Assembly (NCBI GenBank): GCA_963664835.2
Contig: CAXXUG010000020.1
Coordinates: forward strand, 186,001 to 250,000
Length of the DNA: 64,000 bases
Source: G963664835 sp963664835
GTDB taxonomy: Bacteria; Chloroflexota; UBA6077; FW602-bin22; JBCLEL01
Reading direction: 5' to 3'
Shown here: in pieces, positions 25,415 to 34,202 of the stretch
Position numbering within the stretch: position 1 is the first letter of the stretch
How the letters are laid out: every line of letters begins with the position of its first letter
The notes under the pieces: generated by a model
What the model was told of the DNA's origin: nothing
The model's input: only the letters and a program-made list of their open reading frames with translations
Database searches by the model: none
Position numbers and translations under genes: made by a program

Positions 25415-28149
25415 ACTTTCTCCTTAGCTACGGCTAAGCCAACTCCCTGGTTGTCATTATCGCGCGAGGCCTGATGATCTGCCGCGCGCAACAGCGCTTC
25501 CCACCAAGCGAGCCCCCAAGGCCCCCATTTCTTTTGGAGTCGCGCGAAACGCAGAGTGATGTCTCGGGCCCGATTTTCCAACACGGAAGGCGGAGCGTTC
25601 TCACAACCGTCCGTTCGAATTAGAGGGCGTGCGAAGCCATGGTGGGCAGCAATCAGGTGCAGCGCTAGCTCCCGCAAGTCCGCAGACAGACCGGCAAGAG
25701 GCCCCTCCCTTTCCGCCACCTCGAGAGAGCCGAATTCGTGGCGGTAGCCGTCGAGGAGCGAATGTTTGATCGGTCCGGCCGTCTTTGCGTAGTCGCCGTC
25801 ACCTGGCGCATTGAAAGCACGTTGCCAACACCGTGCTCGCTTGCCCTCGTCGTGTAACCGAGCAGTGACGGCCAGCATTTCGGTGTAATCCTGTGGAAGA
25901 CCCAAGAGTTGTGCGATCTCTCGAGAGCGGCCCTCCGCCCACTGCTGATGAACATCCAGTAGTTGTGGTGGTCCCGCCGATCGATCGTCTTCAGTAGATG
26001 CATCGTGACGCCATTTGTCCACGACCAACCATCGCTGCTCCTCACCTTCAGCAGACAATTTGGTAGCTAAGCGGAAGCGCGGTAGCCATCCGTCCTCAGA
26101 GGCCGGTTCGGCGGCGGTATCGGCAACATCCCGCACACGGAACCGAATAACGGGGACTCCGCTGTCAGTTGGGAGCCACTTCTCGCCATCATCCAAAGTA
26201 CGAGGTGGATCTTCCGCCTTATGGTCGAGACGCCCTTCTCGCAGCCCGGCCACCCGTGCATCGATTACAAGCGTCGCGCTGGAGAGGATACGTCTAAGAT
26301 CGTTCCTCTTGGCCTGCCTGGACCTTGTGTCGCCTTGGCTCAAGTCAAGACCTGTCAACCGAAGGCCGCGGCTCACTTCGCCAGCGGTGTTAAGCGCAAT
26401 AGCTGCCACATCACTTTGGCTAAGGAGAGAAGTCTCATTGTTCGTTTCGCCCTCGGAGGTATATCTTGAGTAGCTATTCGAGGCTTTCAATAGCGCTTTA
26501 GCACGATCAGATAACCATGCCATTACATGATGCGTCTCAATCTCAAGCTTCTCGCTCAGATGTGGGGAGGCGGCTTCGAAATAGGCATTGATCTCCTTAT
26601 CGGTGAAAGATCCATCCGCTTTTACCGGTAAGTGCTTGCGCCAGACGACGGTAGTCTGAGCCTCCTCTTCCACCCAACCGCGAAGCCAAGGTTGTACCTC
26701 AGGCCGGCCGGTATGCTTTTCTAGCGAGGTCATAGACCATGCGTCGACCAATGCGCGTGACAATGCAGGCCTCAGCGGCGATGGCGTAGTCGCATCATCA
26801 AGTACTTTCTTCAACTCCGAGTCAGCCTCGGCACGCATTTTGAGCGAGTGGATAGCTCCGGGGCTTGCATCGAAACCACCGTCTCCCTGAGGTAGGCTCT
26901 TGAGTGCAGCCAGCCTAAGCACAACCTCTGGTTTATGAGGAAGTTCATGAGCAACGACCACACTCGCAACGCGTCCTCCGCGTCGATTGACCCGCCCTAG
27001 GCGTTGTATCATGCGTTCCCAGGCGACCAAATCGGAGACCATGTGATCCCCGTCGAGATCGACGCCTACCTCGCCCGCAGAAGTCGCGAAGACAATGGCG
27101 GGACATTTCAACTCCACCTCTTTGTCGGCCAGGAAACCATGTGTCCTCAACCAGCATGCTGCTTGCCCTCGCTCGTATACTCGCCGGCCACCGACGAACA
27201 ACTCGGCATCCACTTCTTTCTTATCGTCCTTCGCAAGCTTTTCGACAGATACCTTTGCATCTTCAGCATCTTTAGGCTTGTCGCAGAAGACGATAATCCG
27301 AACCGCAGACTTACCCTTCCCAGCAAGTGCCCAAGCTTGGTCAGCAAGCACCTTGGGTAATCCTTCTGACTCTGATAACTGCACAAACTCGAGCCGTTTC
27401 GTAGCATAGAGACGCTGCGTCACGACCTCATGTTCAAAGTCCGCTTGTGTCAAGCCGAACGAGGTGCTGCCATTTGAGCGTGCAGTAGCCGACAGAGCCA
27501 TCAGACGGAAGGGCGGAATGAGCTGTGAGCCTTCATCGCGTGGGCCGAAAGCCGAACTTTTGGTGGCTATTAAGTCCAAGAGGCTTTCAAAAGGTGGCAC
27601 GAGATGAGCTTCATCGAGCACCAGCAGGACATCGGCTCCAAGAAGGCCGGCTTGATACGACCTCATCTTTCGCGATGTCCCGTAGCCTTCAAATAGGAGC
27701 CTCGAACCGATCATGTCGACAGTTCCGACAATAATGGCGGGTGAGGTTGGATCCTCGAGCCACTCCCGGTTGTCAATGTGTTGACCTCGGAGCGTAGAGA
27801 TAGGAAGCGAGCGACCTTCGAGAGCCAGCGCGTGTTTGAACTCCGTGTCGCAATCAACGTAATCGCGGAGTCGAATTGCGACATCCGTGGCTTGATCAAC
27901 GACTGCCCGCCGATCGACGACGTATACTAGTCTTCTAGGCAACTTTGCCCCGAGCGCTCGGGCGACGAGCCAGATTGCCATGACAGCCGTCTTGCCTAGG
28001 CCGGTCGGGATATCGATTGAACGCTCAATTTCCCCTTGTGAAAAACGATTCAGCAACTCCAGTTGCCAAGGGAAAGGTGTCTCCGCCTTGGATAAGGCCA
28101 ACGCTCCGCACAGCCAATCTTTTGCCTTGCGCATAGTGCCAGCGCTCAC
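25411..28149 (-). CDS. cas3: Cas3 helicase-nuclease with C-terminal HD domain (type I-G)
   Basis: 912 residues. Superfamily-2 helicase first: Walker A IPTGLGKTA (~47-55), LVLDEAHLV (DEAH box, ~185), motif III-like LSATARSNG, and a late MIQRLGRVNRRGGR (motif VI). The HD nuclease is at the C-terminus: TARLHDEGKRARCWQRAF, IKHSLLDGYRHEFGSLE, and LIAAHHGFARP. This reversed order is typical of type I-G. The protein is recruited to the R-loop, then unwinds and degrades target DNA. The GTG start overlaps the stop of a small chimeric ORF (GTGA); an internal ATG (28134) is an alternative. Confidence 0.93.
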   Translation of the reverse strand: MSAGTMRKAKDWLCGALALSKAETPFPWQLELLNRFSQGEIERSIDIPTGLGKTAVMAIWLVARALGAKLPRRLVYVVDRRAVVDQATDVAIRLRDYVDCDTEFKHALALEGRSLPISTLRGQHIDNREWLEDPTSPAIIVGTVDMIGSRLLFEGYGTSRKMRSYQAGLLGADVLLVLDEAHLVPPFESLLDLIATKSSAFGPRDEGSQLIPPFRLMALSATARSNGSTSFGLTQADFEHEVVTQRLYATKRLEFVQLSESEGLPKVLADQAWALAGKGKSAVRIIVFCDKPKDAEDAKVSVEKLAKDDKKEVDAELFVGGRRVYERGQAACWLRTHGFLADKEVELKCPAIVFATSAGEVGVDLDGDHMVSDLVAWERMIQRLGRVNRRGGRVASVVVAHELPHKPEVVLRLAALKSLPQGDGGFDASPGAIHSLKMRAEADSELKKVLDDATTPSPLRPALSRALVDAWSMTSLEKHTGRPEVQPWLRGWVEEEAQTTVVWRKHLPVKADGSFTDKEINAYFEAASPHLSEKLEIETHHVMAWLSDRAKALLKASNSYSRYTSEGETNNETSLLSQSDVAAIALNTAGEVSRGLRLTGLDLSQGDTRSRQAKRNDLRRILSSATLVIDARVAGLREGRLDHKAEDPPRTLDDGEKWLPTDSGVPVIRFRVRDVADTAAEPASEDGWLPRFRLATKLSAEGEEQRWLVVDKWRHDASTEDDRSAGPPQLLDVHQQWAEGRSREIAQLLGLPQDYTEMLAVTARLHDEGKRARCWQRAFNAPGDGDYAKTAGPIKHSLLDGYRHEFGSLEVAEREGPLAGLSADLRELALHLIAAHHGFARPLIRTDGCENAPPSVLENRARDITLRFARLQKKWGPWGLAWWEALLRAADHQASRDNDNQGVGLAVAKEKV

Positions 28150-28337
28150 GACAGGCCCCTTGCAGCCTCGACGATACTCCGGCTGTGGATGCCGGCAGTG
28201 TCGATCGGATCAGCCGTCTCGCCAAGCCCGGTCGGCACGCGAATCATCGACGGAAGCGTGGCCGCTTGCGCAAGCGTTTCCTGGAATGGATAGGGCGTCC
28301 GCTCTATTGCAATCTTTACTAGATCGTTGAAGTTCAT
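28146..28337 (-). pseudogene. chimeric remnant: N-terminus of a second Cas3 joined to a transketolase C-terminus
   Basis: 63 codons. Residues 1-42 (FNDLVKIAIERTPYPFQETL ... RVPTGLGETA) look like the N-terminus of another type I-G Cas3, up to its Walker A, where the Lys is replaced by Glu. Residues 43-63 (DPIDTAGIHSRSIVEAARGL) align with the end of the transketolase encoded at 29747-31588 (QMIDAAGIGSRSIIEAVKRL), 12 of 19 identical. The joint is at about 28209. The reading frame is intact and its stop overlaps the cas3 start. It is best explained as a deletion scar; whether it is translated as a coupling leader is unknown. Confidence 0.65.
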
Positions 28338-28391
28338 CTATGTCCGCCTTCGCTCGCCATAGCATATCAGAACGTACATTCTATGTCATGC

Positions 28392-28397
28392 ATTATA
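28392..28397 (-). promoter_or_regulatory. candidate -10 box of the cas operon
   Basis: TATAAT on the minus strand, 54 bp upstream of the first ATG (28337) of the chimeric ORF and the cas genes. No good -35 box is seen at 17 bp; the evidence is the perfect hexamer and its position. Confidence 0.35.
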
Positions 28398-28474
28398 TGC
28401 CGGCGGAAGGCTTAGGGAGGCAGCCAATGTGTCTTGGAGGATGTTTTACGGCAGAGTAAGGCTTGCTTGCTGTT

Positions 28475-28900
28475 CTACGGCTGTCGCAGGAAGGGGTTCT
28501 GGATGGTCAGGCCTTGTATCTGCTGTCCGTGCTGCATGTCTTCGGTGTAGAGCCGGCTGCAGCCGGCTTCGAGTGCAGACGCAACGATGAGGGAGTCGTA
28601 GTAGCTGAACCCGTATCCGGCTTGGATTCGAAGACTCTGCCGGTACAGATCAGGAGTTGGGATTATCCGCCACAGGGGAATCAGGATATGGTCAAGCAGC
28701 TGCCGCGCTCTGTCAGGGGGAGCGCCGAGCTTTCGGGTAACGACATTCATCGTCTCTTGGATGACCTGATAGCTGATGCAACCAGACCCGTTGTCCAAGC
28801 TTCGGTGGACCAAGCTGTCTGCGCGTTGGCGCTTATTCGCATCGGTTTCATCAAACAGGTAGACGAAGACGTTCGTGTCTATGAAGTTTTCAGCGCTCAT
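28475..28900 (-). CDS. vapC: VapC-family PIN-domain toxin
   Basis: 141 residues with the PIN acidic residues: FIDTNVFVYLFDETD (first Asp), QETMNVVTRK (Glu), and YYDSLIVASALEAGCSRLYTEDM (third and fourth acidic residues). PIN toxins cleave RNA, often tRNA or rRNA. Its start overlaps the end of the antitoxin gene by 11 bp. The pair sits just upstream of the cas operon. Confidence 0.88.
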   Translation of the reverse strand: MSAENFIDTNVFVYLFDETDANKRQRADSLVHRSLDNGSGCISYQVIQETMNVVTRKLGAPPDRARQLLDHILIPLWRIIPTPDLYRQSLRIQAGYGFSYYDSLIVASALEAGCSRLYTEDMQHGQQIQGLTIQNPFLRQP

Positions 28901-29114
28901 TCATTTCTTCGCGCGTGAACTTGCGTCCGCCGGTGGATATTGAGCCACGCAACTCACGCAAGACTGCCACAGCTCTAGCGGCCTGGCGTTCGCGCCCAAC
29001 ATAGTCGGCGAGCCAGAGACGGAACTGGGCGTTCAGGGTGGTTCGTTCGGCGGCGGCGCGCCGGCGGGCCGCTTCGATCAAGCCTTCGTCGGCGCTCAGG
29101 GTTATGTTCTTCAT
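28890..29114 (-). CDS. vapB: VapB-like ribbon-helix-helix antitoxin
   Basis: 74 residues: KNITLSADEGLIEAARRRAA then TTLNAQFRLWLADYV is a ribbon-helix-helix DNA-binding fold, and the basic tail would bind the PIN toxin. It is the first gene of the module and probably represses it. Confidence 0.78.
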   Translation of the reverse strand: MKNITLSADEGLIEAARRRAAAERTTLNAQFRLWLADYVGRERQAARAVAVLRELRGSISTGGRKFTREEMNER

Positions 29115-29746
29115 ATCATTTGCCTCACCAGCGACTCTACACGGGAATATTGTACACGATTATAGTGTGGGGTGGGAGTGACGAAGTGGGCCGGCGAGCG
29201 CGACATAAGAGAATGAAATTGGCAACGTAGGTTATGCGGAAGTTGGGGAAGCAATTTATTTACATAATAATGGCTTATTCCGACAGCCGCCGGCACACCA
29301 AGATATGAAAACTTAGAGTTGTGATTTTGGCCCGGCGGATCCTGCCATGCCCAGGCCCGACCCCAGCGGGGGACAAGCCCCTCGCCTCGCGTAGTCTTCG
29401 ACCGCGCTACATTTCCCTTCCCCGCCCCTCTGGATTCCGGCTTTCGCCGGAACGACGAACGGGAGGCCAGATTGACGAGTGCGGGACCGGTTTAATGAGG
29501 GCACTCTCGGGGCCACGTAGGATCATTTTCGTACCAATGGCTCAATCCGACAACGCCGCCAAGCTGAGGCAGGGAGATTGGGACGCCGGTTAGTGGACGG
29601 GAGAGGTGGGGGATAAGCCCCTCGCCTCGCGTAGTCTTCGGCCGCGCTACATTTCCTGTCCCCGCCCCTTCTGGACTCCGCCCCGTATCGGGGTAGCGGG
29701 CCGGCTTTCGATCGCCGGAGTGACGATGTGGGCGGTCTGCCTGAGG
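29115..29746. other. intergenic region with two copies of the composite dispersed repeat
   Basis: No gene is supported. Copies of the GGGGGACAAGCCCCTCGCCT / CGCGTAGTCTTCG / CTACATTTCC repeat lie at about 29364-29460 and 29606-29690. The first ends with the TGGATTCCGGCTTTCGCCGG inverted repeat, the second has a diverged version. Open frames here are repeat translations. Confidence 0.6.
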
Positions 29747-31588
29747 TTAGAGGAGGCGCTTGACGGCTTCGATGATGCTGCGGCTGCCGATGCCGGCGGC
29801 GTCGATCATCTGGGCGGGCTTGCCGGAGCCGGGGAGGTCGGAGACGGCGAGCTTGATGACGCGGGGGAGAGGCTCGGGAGCATTGGCGAATGCGGAGAGG
29901 ACGGCGTCTCCGAGTCCGCCTTCTGGCCAGTGGTCCTCGGCGACGACGAGCCGGCCGGCGGTGTCGGCCGCGGCCTGGCGCAGGGCGCCGGCGTCGATTG
30001 GCTTGACTGAGTACGCGTCGATGACACGGATGGGGATGCCTTCGCCGGCCAACTGAGAGTGGGCGGTCAATGCTTCGTGCAGGGTGACGCCGGCGGCTAC
30101 GACGGTGGCCTGATCGCCGGCTGATCTCCGGACGACCTTGCTGCCGCCGATGGGAAATGTCTCGTCGGGCGAGTAGATGACGGGGGTCTTTTCGCGGGTG
30201 GTGCGGAGATAGCTGATGCCGCAGTGGTCGGCCATCTCGGCAACGAGCCGGGCGGCCTGGTTGGCGTCGCTGGGGTAGAGGACGACGCTGCCGAAGACTG
30301 CGCGCATCATCGAGATGTCCTCGAGGCCCATCTGGGAAGGGCCATCCTCGCCTATGGAGACTCCGCAATGGGAGCCGCAGAGCTTGATGTTGGCCTGTGA
30401 GACGGCGGCCATCCGGATGAAATCGTAGGACCTGGTGAGGAAGGCGGCGAAACTTGAAGCGAAGGGGATGTAGCCCCGGACGCTGAGGCCGACCGCCGCG
30501 CCGATCATCTGCTGCTCGGCGATATACATCTCAAAGAAGCGGTCGGGGAACTCGTTGGCGAATGCGTCGGAGTAGGTGGAGTTATTTACCTCGGCATCGA
30601 TGGCGACGACGTTGGGCCGGGCGGCGCCCAAGGCTTTGAGTGCATCGCCGTAGCCCTGACGGGTCGCGACCTGATCGCCGACTTCGTAGCGGGGCAACTC
30701 GGCCGGCCGGCACTGGTGCGCCGGCCGGCCGCCATTGGTGGCGGGCTTGGCCGGAGGGACGACGATGGAGCGCCGGCCGCCAAGCTCGGCGATGGCCCGC
30801 TCGGCCTGGCCCTGGCTGAGTGCTTTGCCGTGGCTGCCGTCCTTATCTTCCATCTCGGAGAATCCCTTTGCCTTGATCGTTTTGGCGATGATCATCGTCG
30901 GCCGGTCCTGCTGGCCGGCTTCGCAATAGGCCTGGTCGATGGCGACGGGATCGTGGCCGTCGATCTCGATGGTGTGCCAGCCGAACGCGCCGATGCGTTG
31001 GGCGTAGGCCCGGGTATCCCACTCGAGGAGGGTGGGCCCGCGCTGGCCGAGCCGGTTGACGTCGATGATGCCGATCAAATTGTCGAGACTATGGTGGCCG
31101 GCGAGGCTGATGGCCTCCCAGACGGAGCCTTCGGCGGTCTCGCTGTCGCCGAGTAGGACCCAGGTGCGGTAGGGCAGCTTGTCGATGAACTTGCCGGCGA
31201 GGGCGATGCCGACGGCTATGGGCAGGCCGTGGCCGAGAGAGCCGGTGGCGACGTCGACCCAGGGTATGGCCGGAGTCGGGTGTCCCTGGAGCCGGCTGCC
31301 GAAGTGCCGGGTAGTGAGCAACTCGGCGTCGGTGATGGCGCCGGCGGCCTTGAAGAGCGAGTAGAGCAGGGGTGCGGCGTGTCCCTTGGAGAACAGGAGA
31401 TGGTCGTTATTCGGATTGCCGGGGTCGTCGAAGTCGTAACGGAGGTGATCGGTGAAGAGGACGGCCAAAAGGTCGGCGGCGGACATCGACGATGTGGGAT
31501 GGCCGGAGCCTACCTGGGTAGTGCAGCGGATGCTATCGACGCGAAGCTGTTGGGCCAACTCGCGCCAAGCCTCTGCCTTTGTGGACAA
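29747..31588 (-). CDS. tkt: transketolase
   Basis: 613 residues from TTG 31588, preceded by AGGAGG. TPP-binding core: GSGHPTSSMSAADLL near the start, KGHAAPLLYSLF, GSLGHGLPIAVG and GDSETAEGSVWEA. The pyrimidine domain holds AEQQMIGAAVGLS and the conserved YDFIRMAA region; the C-terminal domain ends with the IDAAGIGSRSIIEAVKRLL stretch. It transfers two-carbon units in the non-oxidative pentose phosphate pathway. The length is typical of the shorter (vertebrate-like or archaeal-like fused) transketolases. A longer frame to 31816 is not credible. Confidence 0.9.
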   Translation of the reverse strand: MSTKAEAWRELAQQLRVDSIRCTTQVGSGHPTSSMSAADLLAVLFTDHLRYDFDDPGNPNNDHLLFSKGHAAPLLYSLFKAAGAITDAELLTTRHFGSRLQGHPTPAIPWVDVATGSLGHGLPIAVGIALAGKFIDKLPYRTWVLLGDSETAEGSVWEAISLAGHHSLDNLIGIIDVNRLGQRGPTLLEWDTRAYAQRIGAFGWHTIEIDGHDPVAIDQAYCEAGQQDRPTMIIAKTIKAKGFSEMEDKDGSHGKALSQGQAERAIAELGGRRSIVVPPAKPATNGGRPAHQCRPAELPRYEVGDQVATRQGYGDALKALGAARPNVVAIDAEVNNSTYSDAFANEFPDRFFEMYIAEQQMIGAAVGLSVRGYIPFASSFAAFLTRSYDFIRMAAVSQANIKLCGSHCGVSIGEDGPSQMGLEDISMMRAVFGSVVLYPSDANQAARLVAEMADHCGISYLRTTREKTPVIYSPDETFPIGGSKVVRRSAGDQATVVAAGVTLHEALTAHSQLAGEGIPIRVIDAYSVKPIDAGALRQAAADTAGRLVVAEDHWPEGGLGDAVLSAFANAPEPLPRVIKLAVSDLPGSGKPAQMIDAAGIGSRSIIEAVKRLL

Positions 31589-31985
31589 GCGGGGGGCCTC
31601 CTGAAAACAAATCCCAAGGGAAGTCTGGATTTTAGCACGGCAACGGTCTTTCGGGAGAGTTTCAAGCGAGGGCCGGAGGGGCGGAACTTGGTGTGACGCT
31701 GGGCGCCCATTCTGGGACTCGGTTCCGTGCCGGGATGCAGGGCGCGCTTGGGCGGGAGTGAGGAGACGTCGCCTCTGAGATCGTCGACTTCGAGACGTTG
31801 GACAGTCCCTACTCAAGGTCGGGTTTTAAACCCGACCCTACGGCTACGGCGAGGTTGGGTTCTTAATGGAATGCAGGTAGGTACTAAGAGGCCGGTGGCG
31901 CAGTTGGCCGGGGACAAGCCCCGGGCTACATTTCCCGTCCCTATGTTCCGTGATATGCGAGACCGGAGCACGATACGGGAGCCGG
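31589..31985. other. intergenic region with palindromic repeats
   Basis: No gene. Bases 31817-31837 form a perfect inverted repeat (GGTCGGGTTT and AAACCCGACC around one T). Bases ~31912-31952 hold a copy of the GGGGACAAGCCCC...CTACATTTCCC repeat. Confidence 0.55.
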
Positions 31986-32936
31986 CTATCCTAGGTCAGA
32001 CCCCGGGGCATGGATTGGAGCGGCCGGCTGGGAAACCTGGTCGCAGCGGTTGGCGGCGACCTCGCAGAAGTGAGGATCAATGTCCAGGCCGATCGCGCGG
32101 CGTCCGAGCTTCTTGGCGACGGCGCAGGTGGTGCCGGAGCCGAGGAACGGGTCGAGAACGGTGTCGCCGGGGAAGCTGAAGAGCTTGATCAGCCGGCGGG
32201 GCAGCTCCTCCGGGAAGGCGGCCGGATGGCGGTACTGGGTTCGGCTCTCGCCCGGGAAGTCCCAGAGGCCAAGGACCCAGTCCATGAACTCGTCGCGCAC
32301 GAGGTCGGATTGCCGGCCGCGTCCGTCGCGCTTGCGGGTCCTATGCGACAGGACGAGTATGGCTTCGGCCGCGGTGTTAACCCAGGGATCGGACGCGCTG
32401 AGCCAGCTACCCCAGGCGGTCCGACGGGAGACGTTCCTTTCGAGCCAGAGGATGGTGGTGTTGTAGATGTAGCCAAGGTCGTGGACGAACAGCCGGGTCA
32501 TATCGGCGAGGACCGACCGCTTCGCGGTAATTCTCTTGCTGTTGTTCTCGAAGGAAATGTTTATGTCAATGGGTACGTTAAGGCATATGCGCGCCCCGGT
32601 CGCGAGCGTAGGAGCCAGCGCCCGGCCCCAGCGGTTGGTCCAGTCCAGGTACTGCTGGTAGGTCTTGTCGTCGCGGGCGGTGCCATAGTCCTTGCCGAGA
32701 TTGTAGGGCGGACTGGTCACCACCAGGTGGACGCCGGCCGCCGGTAGGAATGACAGGTCCGTACTGTCGGCGTTGTAGATTTGGATCTGGGATTCCGGGT
32801 CGGCGTAGTAAGGAGCGACGGGCAAATCAGACACCGTGATCGTATTGCGTGGAACGTGCCGGAGTAGACAACCTGTATGGCATGGTGCCACACATTGGGG
32901 CAAGTCTACGAGGTTTAGGGAATCGGGCAAGTGCAC
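31986..32936 (-). CDS. site-specific DNA methyltransferase, orphan
   Basis: Up to 316 residues. Motif IV is TSPPYNLGKDYG, and motif I, DPFLGSGTTCAVAKKLGRRA, comes near the C-terminus, so the domain order is that of beta-class N4-cytosine / N6-adenine methyltransferases; the SPPY form suggests N4-cytosine. FSFPGDTVLDPF and AIGLDIDPHFC are the usual neighbours. No restriction gene is adjacent, so it may act alone or guard against a lost partner. The first ~35 residues are uncertain; an ITVSDLPVAPYY start a little downstream is plausible. Confidence 0.85.
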   Translation of the reverse strand: MHLPDSLNLVDLPQCVAPCHTGCLLRHVPRNTITVSDLPVAPYYADPESQIQIYNADSTDLSFLPAAGVHLVVTSPPYNLGKDYGTARDDKTYQQYLDWTNRWGRALAPTLATGARICLNVPIDINISFENNSKRITAKRSVLADMTRLFVHDLGYIYNTTILWLERNVSRRTAWGSWLSASDPWVNTAAEAILVLSHRTRKRDGRGRQSDLVRDEFMDWVLGLWDFPGESRTQYRHPAAFPEELPRRLIKLFSFPGDTVLDPFLGSGTTCAVAKKLGRRAIGLDIDPHFCEVAANRCDQVSQPAAPIHAPGSDLG

Positions 32937-33048
32937 ATGTGATCTTTCAGACTTGAGGGTAAATGGCGCTGCACGTTTACGACAACGTGTTGGGGCCGCT
33001 GGCCGGCGCAGAATTTGGAGCGTTATTGGCCTCGCCCGCGTCCCCTCC

Positions 33049-33074
33049 TGGATTCCGGCTTCCGCCGGAATGAC
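33049..33074. repeat. dispersed TGGATTCCGG inverted repeat
   Basis: CTGGATTCCGGCTTCCGCCGG followed by AATGAC. Copies lie near 6170, 29430 and, reversed, 61418. When translated these give spurious short proteins. Confidence 0.6.
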
Positions 33075-33220
33075 CGCTGCCGGGCAATGGTGGGAATCGA
33101 AAACTCTCTAGAGCATGGTGCCACACATCCAGGCTAAACTGCGAGTTAGAGTAACGTGACTTTGACCAAATTGACGTGACGTTATCGGCAATCCGGCGCA
33201 TTCAAGAGATCGAGGAGCCA

Positions 33221-34171
33221 ATGTCGCTCGAGGACTTCCGCCTCTCGCCACGGTCGATAGATGCTGCTCGCAGGTATCAGCGAGGCGAGGCCGATCGCGC
33301 CGATGTTCGCCGCGTCCGGGAGCTTGTATTGCGCCGGCTGGATGGTGGGAGGAACAACTCCGTTTTTTCGTTCCAGCACGGTAGCAAGCATCTTTGCCTG
33401 AAGATCTATCGAGCCGATAGGCGGCGGCGCGCGGCAACCGAATGGCACGCGCTGACCCGGCTGTGGCGCTACGGCTATGACTTCGTTCCTCAGCCATTTC
33501 ATCACTACGCTGATCAGAGCCAGCCGGCCGTGGTGATGGAGTTCATAGGTCGCACGTGGCTGGGTGAGCGGCGTCTAAGCCGGGCGCAGTTGGAGTCGTT
33601 GCTTGAGGCTCACCAGCGACTGTATCGCATCACGCCGGATTCGTCCGACACTCAATTCCGGCCGTCGACCGGGAACTCTAGAGTGTTGGTCCCTCGGGTG
33701 GCCGGCGGCGAGTGGGGTGCTGACCCCAGACGTGGAGATCCGTTGGCTGAGGAGGCATACGCCCTATGGCAGGCCTGGCGAAAAGGAGGTGATCCGGCGC
33801 TACTTCTCGAACCCGCAGGCCGGGTCCTTTCTAGCGGCGACCCAAACCTTGCCAACTGCTGCTGGGGCAGGCGGCGTCTCAGAATCGTCGACTTCGAGTA
33901 CTGCGGCTGGAGTGATCGCGCCTTCGACCTCGCCGACCTAGTGGAGCACGTGCAATCGCGCGGGACGCCGGACGAGGACTGGGAGTGGTTCATTGAGCAG
34001 TTCGAGCTGTCCAGTGGCGAGCAGCGGAGGTTTCAGGCAGCGCGCCGGCTATTTGCTTCGTTTTGGTTGATGAAGATTTGGGCACAAAGGGCCCGAGAGC
34101 CAGACAACCGGAAGGAGCAGCGGTTTATCTCGCAGCTTCGCCGGGCTAAGTCCCTGCTCGCCGGCAAGTAG
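33221..34171 (+). CDS. aminoglycoside-phosphotransferase/kinase-like protein
   Basis: About 316 residues. The kinase-like fold shows NNSVFSFQHGSKHLCLKIYR (nucleotide-binding strand and Lys), VVMEFIGRTWLG (hinge), SGDPNLANCCW (catalytic loop, with S in place of the usual His) and RIVDFEYCGWSDRAFDLADL (metal-binding DFE). Substrates in this superfamily range from antibiotics to choline and sugars; none can be named. I chose ATG 33221 after GAGGAG, not the ATG at 33176. Confidence 0.72.
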   Translation: MSLEDFRLSPRSIDAARRYQRGEADRADVRRVRELVLRRLDGGRNNSVFSFQHGSKHLCLKIYRADRRRRAATEWHALTRLWRYGYDFVPQPFHHYADQSQPAVVMEFIGRTWLGERRLSRAQLESLLEAHQRLYRITPDSSDTQFRPSTGNSRVLVPRVAGGEWGADPRRGDPLAEEAYALWQAWRKGGDPALLLEPAGRVLSSGDPNLANCCWGRRRLRIVDFEYCGWSDRAFDLADLVEHVQSRGTPDEDWEWFIEQFELSSGEQRRFQAARRLFASFWLMKIWAQRAREPDNRKEQRFISQLRRAKSLLAGK

Positions 34172-34202
34172 TCGGGAGAGAAACCTGCGCTAGCACGTCC
34201 AG

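Noticed and set aside
29523..30368. 281-residue Arg/Pro-rich frame inside transketolase
   Set aside because: Shadow frame of the high-GC tkt gene; no recognisable motif.
32010..32747. 245-residue frame opposite the methyltransferase gene
   Set aside because: Antisense shadow; the minus strand has complete methyltransferase motifs.
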